From contig NZ_JHEG04000001.1 of assembly GCF_000760695.4 (NCBI RefSeq), positions 6,082,204-6,146,203 of the forward strand: a stretch of 64,000 bases of DNA, read 5' to 3'. The stretch comes from Tolypothrix bouteillei VB521301 (GTDB taxonomy: Bacteria > Cyanobacteriota > Cyanobacteriia > Cyanobacteriales > Nostocaceae). The notes below the pieces were generated by a model that saw only the letters and a program-made list of their open reading frames with translations, ran no database searches and was not told where the DNA came from. Both the position numbers and the translations under genes were made by a program. Positions 17,516 to 27,122 of this stretch are shown piece after piece; the first letter of the stretch is position 1; each line of letters begins with the position of its first letter.

Positions 17516-17669
17516 ATGTAAGTAAGTAAGGATCTGGGGTAGCTGGGGAGAAAACTGCGATCGCAATTTTTTGTTCCAAGTCCAATCTTCTTATATATTA
17601 CAGTAAATCTAGCAATTTACAGGGGATTAAGGTATAATTATCCTTTCAATCGGTGTCCCCAATTAATTT

Positions 17670-17831
17670 ATGAACACTGTCTACATTTGTGATTTAGACG
17701 GTACATTGCTTGGAGGCAATGCAATTCTTTCTTCATTCAGCATCCATCTACTTATTGCTATTTTCTTCCACCAACTCAAGAATTTCATCAAAACAAAAAT
17801 TTTGAACCAGATTGGTAAGCTCTTTAGCTAA
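17670..17831 (+). pseudogene. HAD-family hydrolase fragment (N-terminus only)
   Basis: ATG 17670 opens a frame reading MNTVYICDLDGTLLGGNAIL. The DLDGTLL motif is the nucleophile motif I of HAD phosphatases. After about 25 residues the frame runs into the 3' end of the minus-strand kinase gene (stop at 17748) and loses resemblance to the family; it stops near 17831. It looks like the surviving first exon-sized piece of a gene whose remainder was deleted. The assignment rests on one motif. Confidence 0.5.
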
Positions 17832-20039
17832 AACAACATATTTTTCTGGGATTTTTTCAATTAATTGAAGAATTAAGCCAGCATCCACCTCAACAGCTGC
17901 TAGATGGAGCGATGTTACCCATTCTTTCGGCATAAGAGCCAAGAAAGACTGACAGTAAAATGTTGAAGACGAAATCTTTTTTTGTTTACGTTCTGCTAAA
18001 TTCTTATTTTCATAGATATACTGTACTTTTAGATACTCGGCGATTGTCTGAAAAATAATTTCTTCTCGATAAGGTTTGCAGATAATGTCGTTGCAACCCG
18101 CTGCCAAAATATTGGACTTGTTCTCTTCAAAAGTGCTGGCAGTTAGAGCAATAATAACTGTCGATTGGCTTTGTAACGATGTTACCCGTAACTGTTCGCG
18201 ATCGCGAATTTTCCGAGTCGCTTCATACCCATTCATGACAGGCATTCGCATATCCATAAAAATCAGATGGGGATGCCATGCTTCCCATTGAACGATTGCT
18301 TCTTGACCATTTGCTGCTGCACGAGTTTCAAAACCAACGGTGCTCAGTAATTGCGTTAGTAAATCGCAATTCTCCTTCCGGTCGTCTACAACCAAAATCC
18401 GGTACACTGCTTGTCCCGCACCCAAGCCAATCACCCGTTCTACTGGACTTGGCGATGCGACTTCAGATGGCTGAGCCAGTTCAACTTGAATATCAAAATA
18501 AAAAGTCGATCCGCGATCGACTTCACTTGTTAACCGGATATCACCCCCCATAAGTTGTACAAATTGACGGCTGATAGTTAATCCCAGCCCCGTACCTTCT
18601 TTCACTTGGATGCCACTTTTGGTTTGCATAAAAGGCTTAAACAGCTTGTTTAACTCTTCTGATGCAATTCCTCTACCCGTATCTTCGATTTCAAAAGCAA
18701 TTTGGTATTGGCAATTGGAGATTGAGGATTGAGAATCAGCGTTTTCAGTCCCTAACTTCACCCGTAATGTGACTCCTCCTACATTGGTAAATTTGATGGC
18801 GTTTCCCAACAGATTGATCAGAACTTGCTGCAACTTACATTCATCTGTAACAATGTGTCGGGGTACGTTAGGTGCAATCTCAACTTCCAAAGAAAGGTGT
18901 TTTGCTTGAGAGCGTTCCTGGAACATCTCTTGAAGAGAATAAAACATTTGATACAAATCAAAGGAGACTGGGTTCAATTCAATCCGTCCCGCTTCAATTT
19001 TAGACATTTCTAGGACATCGTTAATTAAGTTCAGTAAGTGCTTTCCGCTACGGTTAATAGTTTCTAAAGATTCACGTTGTTTCTCAGTAAGCGTCGGATC
19101 TCGCTCCATTAACTGAGCAAAGCCTAAGATAGAATTCAGTGGCGTTCTGAGTTCGTGGCTCATATTTGCTAGAAAGGCGCTTTTAGCACGATTGGCAGTT
19201 TCGGCTGCTTCTTTAGTAATTCGCAGAGTCTCTTCTGCTTGTTTGCGAGCAGTTATTTCTCGAAAACTCCAAACACGCCCAATAATCTCGTTGCCATTCC
19301 ATTGGGGGTGAGAATAACGTTCAAAAATACGTCCGTCTGTTAGCTCTACGATATCGCAAGCTTCTAGTTGTGGATTGTCAAACAAAAGTTCTTTGATTTT
19401 GGCAAGATACGCTTTTGGATCTCGTGTCTGCTCGGCCATAAATTTTAATCGTTCCTCACCCTTTGAAGGTAGCAGTAGCCCCTCTGGCATTGACCACATC
19501 TGAAGGAACTTTTGATTAAATAACGGAACGTTCAAGTTTCGATCTACAACTAGAATGCCATCGGCTGTGGCTTCCAAGGTTGCTTGCAGTAAGGATAAAG
19601 TTTCTGCCCGTTGGTGCTCGGCTTTTTGCCGTTCTGCTTCCAATTGCTTTGCTTTGGTAGCATCCCGAATCACCAAAACAGCAGATACCTCACCATTAGC
19701 TAATTGGGCACAGTTTCCAGAAATTTCTAAAATTAAGCTGCGATCGCCTTGTTGAAATTCGTATTCTGTTGTTGTATAGTCGCCGCTTAGGATTTTTAGA
19801 TTGGGATAGGACTCTGGGAGAACTGCTTGACCTGCTAGAGTCAAAGGTAACAAATCCTGCAAGTTTGTATTAAGCACTAGGATGTGAGGTTTGTTTACCA
19901 GTTTGTCGAAAGCAGCATTACACCATTGAACTTTTCCTTGGCTGTTTGTCCAGATAATGGCGTCTGCGATCGCTCCCAATGCCACTTCCATCTTCCCAAG
20001 CACTGCCCGCAACTGATCGATCAAACTTGTTGAATTCAT
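17748..20039 (-). CDS. PAS-PAS hybrid histidine kinase with receiver domain
   Basis: From ATG 20039 the protein has 763 residues. In order: PAS domain (about 15-127), short coiled coil, second PAS (150-265), HisKA with phospho-acceptor H295 (ANMSHELRTP), HATPase (about 400-515, with GTGLGLTIS), and a receiver domain (547-670) with D596 in FMDMRMP. A tail of about 90 residues follows, predicted helical and of unknown type. No membrane segment is seen, so it is probably cytosolic. The frame opens further upstream, but that would overlap the PAS gene ahead; 20039 leaves a 14-base gap and suggests co-expression. Confidence 0.9.
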   Translation of the reverse strand: MNSTSLIDQLRAVLGKMEVALGAIADAIIWTNSQGKVQWCNAAFDKLVNKPHILVLNTNLQDLLPLTLAGQAVLPESYPNLKILSGDYTTTEYEFQQGDRSLILEISGNCAQLANGEVSAVLVIRDATKAKQLEAERQKAEHQRAETLSLLQATLEATADGILVVDRNLNVPLFNQKFLQMWSMPEGLLLPSKGEERLKFMAEQTRDPKAYLAKIKELLFDNPQLEACDIVELTDGRIFERYSHPQWNGNEIIGRVWSFREITARKQAEETLRITKEAAETANRAKSAFLANMSHELRTPLNSILGFAQLMERDPTLTEKQRESLETINRSGKHLLNLINDVLEMSKIEAGRIELNPVSFDLYQMFYSLQEMFQERSQAKHLSLEVEIAPNVPRHIVTDECKLQQVLINLLGNAIKFTNVGGVTLRVKLGTENADSQSSISNCQYQIAFEIEDTGRGIASEELNKLFKPFMQTKSGIQVKEGTGLGLTISRQFVQLMGGDIRLTSEVDRGSTFYFDIQVELAQPSEVASPSPVERVIGLGAGQAVYRILVVDDRKENCDLLTQLLSTVGFETRAAANGQEAIVQWEAWHPHLIFMDMRMPVMNGYEATRKIRDREQLRVTSLQSQSTVIIALTASTFEENKSNILAAGCNDIICKPYREEIIFQTIAEYLKVQYIYENKNLAERKQKKISSSTFYCQSFLALMPKEWVTSLHLAAVEVDAGLILQLIEKIPEKYVVLAKELTNLVQNFCFDEILELVEENSNK

Positions 20040-20053
20040 GATTATCACGAGAC

Positions 20054-20410
20054 TCAATGACGGTTTAAAGGTCGCAACATCGCCATAAATACCCATTCCC
20101 CCTGTTCTTTTTCTGCCACAATCAGATGCTCGGTCTCAATCTCTTGACCGTCTTTAGTGATCCCAACCAGATTGAGTGGGTGATTGAGAATCGTAGATTG
20201 TTCTGTACTGAGAAACCGAGAAAATCCCATATGGTGTGGAGCATGGAATCCATCGGGAATGATGATAGTTATAGTTTGACCGTAGATTTCAGCCAAGTTC
20301 CAGCCAAAAACTGAGGTAAAGCGATCGTTGACGTAAGTAATAAACCCTTGACTATCTGTAATGACAATCGGTACGCTTGTTTCTTGCTTGATTTCATGAA
20401 GAGTTTTCAT
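20054..20410 (-). CDS. Stand-alone PAS-domain protein
   Basis: This 118-residue protein is a single PAS domain: VPIVITDSQGFITYVNDRF near the N-terminus, then FGWNLAEIYGQ, and IIPDGFHAPHHMGFSRFL in the loop that in other PAS families can bind a cofactor. It lies 14 bases ahead of the hybrid kinase on the same strand, so the two probably form one signalling unit. No output domain is present. The ligand is unknown. Confidence 0.82.
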   Translation of the reverse strand: MKTLHEIKQETSVPIVITDSQGFITYVNDRFTSVFGWNLAEIYGQTITIIIPDGFHAPHHMGFSRFLSTEQSTILNHPLNLVGITKDGQEIETEHLIVAEKEQGEWVFMAMLRPLNRH

Positions 20411-20527
20411 CTAAAAGGGTGTGGGAGCGTGAAAACCGTGGGTCTTGAGACTACGGAGGATAAATATTTTTACTTATTTGTGAGTACAAAAAACGGAAAG
20501 TTTAAAGTCTATCCGATAAATGAGGTT

Positions 20528-21700
20528 CTATTGCGCCAGCCAAATATTAACTCTCCTGTCAAACCCCCCACTCGCAAGCATTGTTCCATTTGGACTAAAA
20601 GCAATGCTGCTCACCCAATCGTTATGTCCGTAAAGTGTATTTAATAACTCACCTGTTGTTAAATTCCACAGCTTAATTCCATCTCTACCTGCACTTGCCA
20701 GGATTTGCCCGTTGGGGCTGATGGTAATTGCATTGACCCAATTATTATGCCCTATTAGAGTCCGAACGAGCGAGCCTGTGCTAGTATCCCAAATTTTGAT
20801 TGTGCGATCGCGACTGGCACTGATAAAATTACTTCCATCTGGGGTAAAGACTATTTTGGTGATAGTGTTTAAATGAGCACTTGAAATTGTACGAATTAAT
20901 CTTCCAGAGTTTAAATCCCAGAATTTAATTATGCCTCTTCTGTCACCACTGATCAGTGTTTGCCCATCAGGGCTAATTGCTAGTGAATAAATAAAATTGT
21001 CAAAGCGAACCAAAGTTGCAAGCGGACGCTGTTGTAATAAATCCCACAAGCGAATGCCGTCTAAAGCACCACTCGCAAGGATTTTACTATCTGGAGTCAC
21101 TGCTAGGGATAGCACATTGCTGGTATGCCCTACAAAAGAACGAGTAAATCGATTATTGCCTAAGTTCCAAAGGTTAATAGTACTGTCAGAGCCACAACTT
21201 GCTAAGGTTTGACCGTCTGGTGAAATCAGTATAGATTCCACAGATGTTTTGTGTGCCCTGTCAATCTTGGCAACTGTTTTACCAGTTAATGTGTTCCACA
21301 TGCGGATAATTCCCTCATTTTCCGCTCCTCCACTAATCAAAATTTGACTGTTGGGAGTAAAGGCAAGAGATTTAATTGTTCCTAAATTGTCTCTAAAGCT
21401 GTATAGCAGTCGTGCATTGGTAAAGTTAGTTGATGGTTCCGGAACTGGTATTGCTTGAGTTTGAGATATGCTTTGAGTTTCGGCAAGAACGGTAGAAGAA
21501 ATTGGACATAGCAAAGCAGTAGCAGTCGCACTTGCCACACCCAGCAGCGTTATAAAATTGTTTTTAGAGAAAATTTTTGATTTTAGATTGGTTAACCATT
21601 TGTATTGAGAAGCTTTCTCTCTCAACAAGGGAGTGCATTCATCCGAGAGCTTCGAGCCAAGGTTTTTTTTGGCGAATTTATTTTTTCTCGATACAAGCAT
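20528..21700 (-). CDS. Exported or membrane-anchored seven-blade WD40 protein
   Basis: The protein has 390 residues. A polar N-terminus of about 48 residues precedes a hydrophobic segment (ITLLGVASATATALLCPISS), which could be a late signal peptide or anchor. From about residue 95 there are seven WD40 repeats, ending in IRMW, INLW, IRLW, IKFW, IKIW, IKLW and VNIW, enough for one closed propeller. There is no enzymatic domain. It probably acts as a protein-binding scaffold outside the cytoplasm. It precedes the PAS/kinase genes on the same strand, 117 bases apart. Confidence 0.85.
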   Translation of the reverse strand: MLVSRKNKFAKKNLGSKLSDECTPLLREKASQYKWLTNLKSKIFSKNNFITLLGVASATATALLCPISSTVLAETQSISQTQAIPVPEPSTNFTNARLLYSFRDNLGTIKSLAFTPNSQILISGGAENEGIIRMWNTLTGKTVAKIDRAHKTSVESILISPDGQTLASCGSDSTINLWNLGNNRFTRSFVGHTSNVLSLAVTPDSKILASGALDGIRLWDLLQQRPLATLVRFDNFIYSLAISPDGQTLISGDRRGIIKFWDLNSGRLIRTISSAHLNTITKIVFTPDGSNFISASRDRTIKIWDTSTGSLVRTLIGHNNWVNAITISPNGQILASAGRDGIKLWNLTTGELLNTLYGHNDWVSSIAFSPNGTMLASGGFDRRVNIWLAQ

Positions 21701-21814
21701 ATACTTTACACAATATAATTTTTACTGTGTTTTTAAGTATACCTTGTTAGGTTAAAGCAGAGGAGCATAGTGCTTAGAACCAGCAAAAACTCCCCAAATT
21801 CACATACAAATTGA

Positions 21815-22111
21815 TTAATACGGCGGTTTTTTCTTAGACACTGTTAGCATGGGTAGGGCAGAACTTGAGGAGCGATCGGGTAAGTAGTGCTGTACGACAG
21901 GTTCTTCAGGTAAGGGGGGACGTTGCTGAACGCGCCACAATCTATAAGCAAGCGTTGCGCCTGCTGTTCCCAAGCCAATAACAAACAACGACCAACTATC
22001 ATTAAATCCCCCAATCACAGCATCTAAGATTCCCATCGTAATCAAGACACTGATAATTGGTTCTCTACGGTAGGCTGATTTCACAAATCGGGGAAATATA
22101 ACATTCATCAC
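21815..22111 (-). CDS. Small membrane protein, unknown function
   Basis: This 98-residue protein has two likely membrane segments (about 18-33 and 40-58) followed by a Pro-rich polar tail (RPPLPEEPVVQHYLPDRSSS). Codon usage looks like that of its neighbours, and the Pro-rich ending suggests a real gene. I recognise no family. The start could be either of the first two ATG codons. Confidence 0.6.
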   Translation of the reverse strand: MMNVIFPRFVKSAYRREPIISVLITMGILDAVIGGFNDSWSLFVIGLGTAGATLAYRLWRVQQRPPLPEEPVVQHYLPDRSSSSALPMLTVSKKKPPY

Positions 22112-22409
22112 AGCTTAGTTTATTCGGGGTTAATTTTTTCTGTAAATATACTAAGAATATCTCAATTAAGAAAGGCGCTCTTATTGAGAGCCTCTTCTTC
22201 ATTATAGTTTCGTAAAGCAGACGAAAGCATCCATAAAGATTGAGAGCGGTATAAAGAAATGGGGTATTGAGAGGTGTTGACCTTGATTAAGCCAAAACCA
22301 GCCGATCGCTCAGCTGGTTACTCACTTCTATTAAAACCTTATTCCCAGTTATGCATACCGTACAAATCCTTAACTTTTCAGAATTCGGTTAACATTAACT
22401 GGTAAGCGA

Positions 22410-22583
22410 TCACCTCAAACCAAGCCAGGATAATACCCCTTGATTGGTCACATACTCAATCACTACCATCAGGACAAAGCCAATCATCGCTGCTCGACCA
22501 TTCAAACGCTCGGCATATTCATTAAATCCAAACTTAGGTTCTTCTAGTTTGGGGGTAACGCTTGGTTGTGGTTGTGTCATCAT
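22410..22583 (-). CDS. High-light-inducible protein (one-helix Hlip/Scp)
   Basis: From ATG 22583 the protein has 57 residues. The single helix carries the chlorophyll-binding motif E-x2-NGR-x-AMIGF (residues about 25-36). Hlips bind chlorophyll and carotenoid and protect pigment synthesis and photosystem II repair; they are known to associate with ChlG. The frame is open for 35 more codons upstream, but that part looks like non-coding repeat-like sequence, and AGAGG sits just before the chosen start. Confidence 0.92.
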   Translation of the reverse strand: MMTQPQPSVTPKLEEPKFGFNEYAERLNGRAAMIGFVLMVVIEYVTNQGVLSWLGLR

Positions 22584-22858
22584 TTCAAACCCTCTTTTTG
22601 GCAAGTGATATATTATACAAGAATTAGGTGTTAGGGATTGGGGATTGTTAAAAGCTATCAAATTTCCCAAACCCTTGTCCGCATTCATATTTCTTTACGA
22701 TTCTTATCTTATTGTAGAACTTGCTTGGGGATCGTCAATAACAAAAGTTTGAAGTACATTAGGTGATATCAGGGTAAGTTCGGGTCAAATTGTAGTTATT
22801 GATTCAAAAGACCAAGAATGAGACTGACACAATCTAAAAAAGTCATAAGAGGCAGTCA

Positions 22859-23953
22859 ATGGAAATTGGCATTCCTAGAGAAACGAAAGACCAAGAGTTT
22901 CGAGTCGGGTTAAGTCCTTCTAGTGTTCGAGTCTTGAAGGAAAACGGTCATAACATTTTTGTAGAGCAAGGCGCAGGTGTCGGTGCAGGCTTTACAGATG
23001 AGGATTACCAGAACGCAGGCGCAGCAATTGTCTCCACGCCAGATGCAGCCTGGAATCGGGAGTTAGTTGTTAAAGTCAAAGAGCCACTTGTAGGTGAGTA
23101 TAAATTCTTACATAAAGAACAAATTTTATTCACTTATCTGCACCTAGCTGCAGATAGAAAGTTAACCGAACATTTGATAGATTGTGGCGTGAGTGCGATC
23201 GCCTATGAAACAGTAGAACAGTCAGGCAGCAACAAGCTACCCCTGCTCACACCCATGAGCGTTATTGCCGGTCGATTAGCCGTACAATTTGGAGCGAGAT
23301 TCTTAGAGCGCCAACAAGGTGGTCGAGGAGTTTTGCTAGGAGGTGTACCTGGAGTTAAACCGGGCAAAGTTGTGATTTTAGGTGGCGGAGTGGTAGGAAC
23401 AGAAGCCGCTAAGATAGCTGTAGGTATGGGGGCTGCTGTTCAGATTATTGATGTTAATGTCGAACGTCTTTCTTATTTAGAAACATTGTTTGGTTCTAGA
23501 ATCGAACTGTTATACAGTAACTCCGCGCATATTGAAAGTGCAGTTAAAGATGCTGACTTACTCATTGGTGCAGTTTTAGTACCGGGACGTAGAGCACCCA
23601 TACTCGTACCACGGACTTTAGTCCAACAGATGCGTCCTGGTTCGGTCATTGTAGACGTTGCTGTTGACCAAGGCGGTTGCATTGAGACACTACATGCCAC
23701 ATCCCATAGTAACCCAGTGTATCTCGAAGAAGGAGTGGTACACTATGGCGTTCCTAATATGCCAGGGGCTGTACCTTGGACATCAACACAAGCCCTAAAT
23801 AACAGCACTCTACCTTATGTATTGCAGCTAGCTAATTTAGGAATAGAAGCACTAGCAAAAAACCCTGCATTAGCAAAAGGTTTGAACGTGCAGAACCATC
23901 GCTTAGTTCATCCTGCAGTGCAAGAAGTTTTTCCAGATCTTGTGAGTGGTTAG
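22859..23953 (+). CDS. ald: Alanine dehydrogenase
   Basis: This enzyme interconverts L-alanine and pyruvate plus ammonia with NAD. The 364-residue protein starts MEIGIPRETKDQEFRVGLSP, typical of the family, and has the Rossmann motif VILGGGVVGTEAAK (about 178-191). NMPGAVPWTSTQALNN near residue 300 is the conserved active-site segment. An AAGAGGCAG ribosome site precedes the ATG. In heterocystous cyanobacteria Ald is linked to amino-acid catabolism. The stop is 18 bases from that of the convergent kinase gene. Confidence 0.95.
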   Translation: MEIGIPRETKDQEFRVGLSPSSVRVLKENGHNIFVEQGAGVGAGFTDEDYQNAGAAIVSTPDAAWNRELVVKVKEPLVGEYKFLHKEQILFTYLHLAADRKLTEHLIDCGVSAIAYETVEQSGSNKLPLLTPMSVIAGRLAVQFGARFLERQQGGRGVLLGGVPGVKPGKVVILGGGVVGTEAAKIAVGMGAAVQIIDVNVERLSYLETLFGSRIELLYSNSAHIESAVKDADLLIGAVLVPGRRAPILVPRTLVQQMRPGSVIVDVAVDQGGCIETLHATSHSNPVYLEEGVVHYGVPNMPGAVPWTSTQALNNSTLPYVLQLANLGIEALAKNPALAKGLNVQNHRLVHPAVQEVFPDLVSG

Positions 23954-23971
23954 TAGATACCTAATGCCCAA

Positions 23972-26188
23972 TCAGCTCTTACTATGTTGGATGAGCTTTG
24001 TGACTGAATTAATCAAGTGAGTTGCTTCTACTGGTTTGGTGACGTACTCTTGAAAACCAAATTCCAACGCGCGATCGCAGTCTTGTTCTCTAACATATGC
24101 TGTGAGTGCAATAGCTGGTATTTGTCCTCCTATCTCTGGTTCCAAGTTTCTTAACTTGCGAATCAGAGTGTAACCATCTTCCTCTGGCATTCCAATATCA
24201 CTCACTAATACATCCGGTGGTGATTTCTCAATCGTTGAGAGCGCTTGACGAACCGATGCAACAGCTGTAACGTTAGCACCATGCTGTTGCAAGACTTTAG
24301 TAATATACTCTCGTGTATCAGTATCATTATCAACAACAAGCACCTGTAAGCCAGTGAAGGTGTGGAAAGTAAGATCGCTAGAGGGGATTTTAGATTCTAC
24401 CTTGGAAACAGAGGGAGCATGGGAAGACTGGTTTTGTTGTCTGTCTCCCCCCATTTCCTTTTTTAAGGTGTCTTTTCCTTGTAAAAGGGGTAACCTTACA
24501 GTAAAAGTCGCTCCCTGTCCTACTCCCGGACTTTCTGCACGAACGCTTCCTCCGTGCATTTCCACTAAATAACGTACAATTGCCAGCCCCAGCCCCAATC
24601 CGCCTTGATTTCTGGTGATACTGCCATCTGCTTGGCGGAAGCGATCGAAAACGTAGGGTAAAAACTCCGGGCTGATACCATTTCCGGTGTCACTAATTGT
24701 AATTTGAATATAAGTTGGCGATTGGGTGTTGGGAACTAAGGATCGTGAACGATTGCCAATCTCCACTTCCCTGTCCCCCGACTCTTCTTCCATAGACAAG
24801 CGAACCTGAATTTTTCCACCTTCTGGTGTAAATTTCAGTGCATTATTCATTAAATTCCAAACAATTTGCTGCAAGCGATTGGGATCGCCCAAGACGTAAT
24901 AAGACGTGGCGAGGGCGAGACGCAATGATACAGCAAGTTGTACCGGATCTTTCCTCTTGTCGTCTTTGCCCCATGTTTCTCCTGCTTCTGAATGAGTAGA
25001 TTCAACCATATACTCTAGTTGAATCTTTTTAGCTTCGGCTTCTAAATGAACACTATCTATAACTGCTGATACTACAGATGCTACGTTTACTCGTGCAAGA
25101 TTTAATTGCAACTTCCCGCGTATAATTCGCGAAACGTCTAAAATGTCATCAATGAGTTGCGCTTGCAAACCTGCATTGCGTTCAATTGTTTCCAAAGCTC
25201 GAACTATAGCTTTTTCATCTAATTTTCTCTGGCGCAATAATCTCGCCCAACCAAGTATTGAAGTCAGTGGCGTGCGAAGCTCGTGGGAAAGGGTTGCCAA
25301 AAATTCATCTTTCAGGCGATTTGCTGTTTCCGCCTCTTGTCTTGCTGTTTGTTCGCGAATGAGCTTTATGTGTTCTTCTGCTGCTTTTTTTCGCTCTGTA
25401 ATATCTTCTACCGTACCGACATAGCCGATGACCTGTTTTTCGTCCGAAAGCATTGGAGATGAAGACATAACTACCCAACGCTCGACCCCTGAGACGAGAA
25501 TGCGAAATTCTCCTTTGTATTCCTGTCCTTTACTTGATACAGCATACCAATCAGCAATAACTTGTTGTCTGTCCTCAGGATGAATTGCTAGCGTCCAACC
25601 CTCGCCCAAACTCTCCTCAGATGTCATACCGTAAATAGCTTGATAGCGCGGATTGGTATAAGTGCATTTACCGAGTGTATCCGTTAGGAAAATACCTACA
25701 GGTGAACAAACACTTAATGAACGGAACATTTCTTCACGCTTTCTCAGTTCAGCATTCATAAGTGCCAGTTGTGCCGCTTGTCGCTTCACCTCATTGCTTT
25801 TCTGAAACAAGTCCACAAAAGCCGATACCTTGTACTTTAAAATATCTGGCTCTATAGGTTTAAACAAATAGTCCACCGCACCAACAGAGTAACCCCTGTA
25901 CACCATGGTGTCGCTGGTGCTATACGCTGTGAGAAAGATAATTGGGGTATATCGGGAACGTTCTCTCTGTCGAATAAGCGCTGCTGCCTCGAACCCGTCC
26001 ATATCTGGCATTTGCACATCCAATAAGATGACGGCAAAATCCTGATTGAGAAGGTGTCGCAGTGCTTCTGCACCTGATGTAGCTCTGATCAGATTTTGCC
26101 CTAAGCTATCTAAAATTGCTTCCAGGGCTAGCAAATTTTCTGGATGGTCATCCACCAGCAGAACATTAACTTTTGGTTCTAATGACAT
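23972..26188 (-). CDS. Hybrid histidine kinase: REC-PAS-HisKA-HATPase-REC
   Basis: The protein has 738 residues. An N-terminal receiver domain has D57 (LLDVQMPDMDG), then a coiled linker, PAS (about 155-265), HisKA with H302 (LATLSHELRTP), HATPase (430-567, LGLGLAIVRYL), and a second receiver domain (615-735) with D664 (SDIGMPEEDG). No membrane segment is seen. The gene follows cheR and cheB on the same strand with gaps of about 170 bases, an arrangement I recall for CheB/CheR-associated hybrid kinases in cyanobacteria. Confidence 0.92.
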   Translation of the reverse strand: MSLEPKVNVLLVDDHPENLLALEAILDSLGQNLIRATSGAEALRHLLNQDFAVILLDVQMPDMDGFEAAALIRQRERSRYTPIIFLTAYSTSDTMVYRGYSVGAVDYLFKPIEPDILKYKVSAFVDLFQKSNEVKRQAAQLALMNAELRKREEMFRSLSVCSPVGIFLTDTLGKCTYTNPRYQAIYGMTSEESLGEGWTLAIHPEDRQQVIADWYAVSSKGQEYKGEFRILVSGVERWVVMSSSPMLSDEKQVIGYVGTVEDITERKKAAEEHIKLIREQTARQEAETANRLKDEFLATLSHELRTPLTSILGWARLLRQRKLDEKAIVRALETIERNAGLQAQLIDDILDVSRIIRGKLQLNLARVNVASVVSAVIDSVHLEAEAKKIQLEYMVESTHSEAGETWGKDDKRKDPVQLAVSLRLALATSYYVLGDPNRLQQIVWNLMNNALKFTPEGGKIQVRLSMEEESGDREVEIGNRSRSLVPNTQSPTYIQITISDTGNGISPEFLPYVFDRFRQADGSITRNQGGLGLGLAIVRYLVEMHGGSVRAESPGVGQGATFTVRLPLLQGKDTLKKEMGGDRQQNQSSHAPSVSKVESKIPSSDLTFHTFTGLQVLVVDNDTDTREYITKVLQQHGANVTAVASVRQALSTIEKSPPDVLVSDIGMPEEDGYTLIRKLRNLEPEIGGQIPAIALTAYVREQDCDRALEFGFQEYVTKPVEATHLINSVTKLIQHSKS

Positions 26189-26357
26189 CGCAATCAGTAC
26201 GCTTTAAGAAATAAAATAAGGCTTTTCAAAGTCTTTCTATTGACTGTGACGCCTGTCGTTCGTTTATTCACACTATCTTAAGTTATAAATTGAGCAATTC
26301 TTATGAATGACTTTTGTTTATAACTTTATCTATACAAAGAATAAAATAATAATTATG

Positions 26358-26945
26358 TTAAATATGACAAATTTTGATTAAGAAAGGGGCAATATCTGCT
26401 AAACACAGAATTTTATCTACAACTCCAGCCTCTATAGCAGCTTTGGGCATTGTTGCACAAGCGGCAGTAGATGGTTCTTCCACTACTGTTTTGCCACCTC
26501 GCGCTCTAATTCTTGCCAGTCCTTGTTTACCATCATGATTGGCTCCTGTCAAGAGTACGCCAATGACTTTATCGGCGTAAGCATCTGCTGCCGTTTCAAA
26601 GAGGACATCAATCGATGGTCTTGCATAGGTCACGGGAGCATCAACAGACAATGAAAAATAGGGGTTAGATATTGCCTTATCTCTACCTTCTACCTGTAGA
26701 TGATAATCAGCAGGAGCTAAATACACGCAGCCCGGTAAGATCTCTTCTTTATCTTGAGGTTCTACGATCGCTAAGGGACTGTACTGCTGTAACGCAACTC
26801 TTAATTTATCATCATGATAATCTTTGTGACGATGTTGAACAATAGCGATCGGAACAGAAAAATTTTTCGGGAATCGAGCTAGTAAAACTTCCAAGGCATT
26901 GACTCCCCCTAAAGATGCTCCAATAACAATAAGTTTAAAAGTCAT
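26358..26945 (-). CDS. CheB-type methylesterase domain without receiver
   Basis: This 195-residue protein is only the CheB catalytic domain. The triad can be placed at S11 (GASLGG), H38 (QHRHKD) and D138 (LTGANHDG). The receiver domain that normally regulates CheB is absent. Such free-standing enzymes often work with CheR and multi-domain kinases rather than flagellar chemotaxis. It sits between cheR and a hybrid kinase. The natural methylated target is not visible: no MCP gene is in the window. Confidence 0.9.
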   Translation of the reverse strand: MTFKLIVIGASLGGVNALEVLLARFPKNFSVPIAIVQHRHKDYHDDKLRVALQQYSPLAIVEPQDKEEILPGCVYLAPADYHLQVEGRDKAISNPYFSLSVDAPVTYARPSIDVLFETAADAYADKVIGVLLTGANHDGKQGLARIRARGGKTVVEEPSTAACATMPKAAIEAGVVDKILCLADIAPFLIKICHI

Positions 26946-27122
26946 TATTTGTGATTTGTTGGTGATTAATTACTGGTAATTTATTACAAATTTTTGAGAA
27001 AATCATGACTCAACACCTATAAGCGATCGCAAAGCCTGCCAATACAAAGTAACTTGGGTATATTCCATTATCCTAACCACTCATGAGTGTAAGAGTGCAG
27101 TGTCTCGCACTCCTACTAACAA

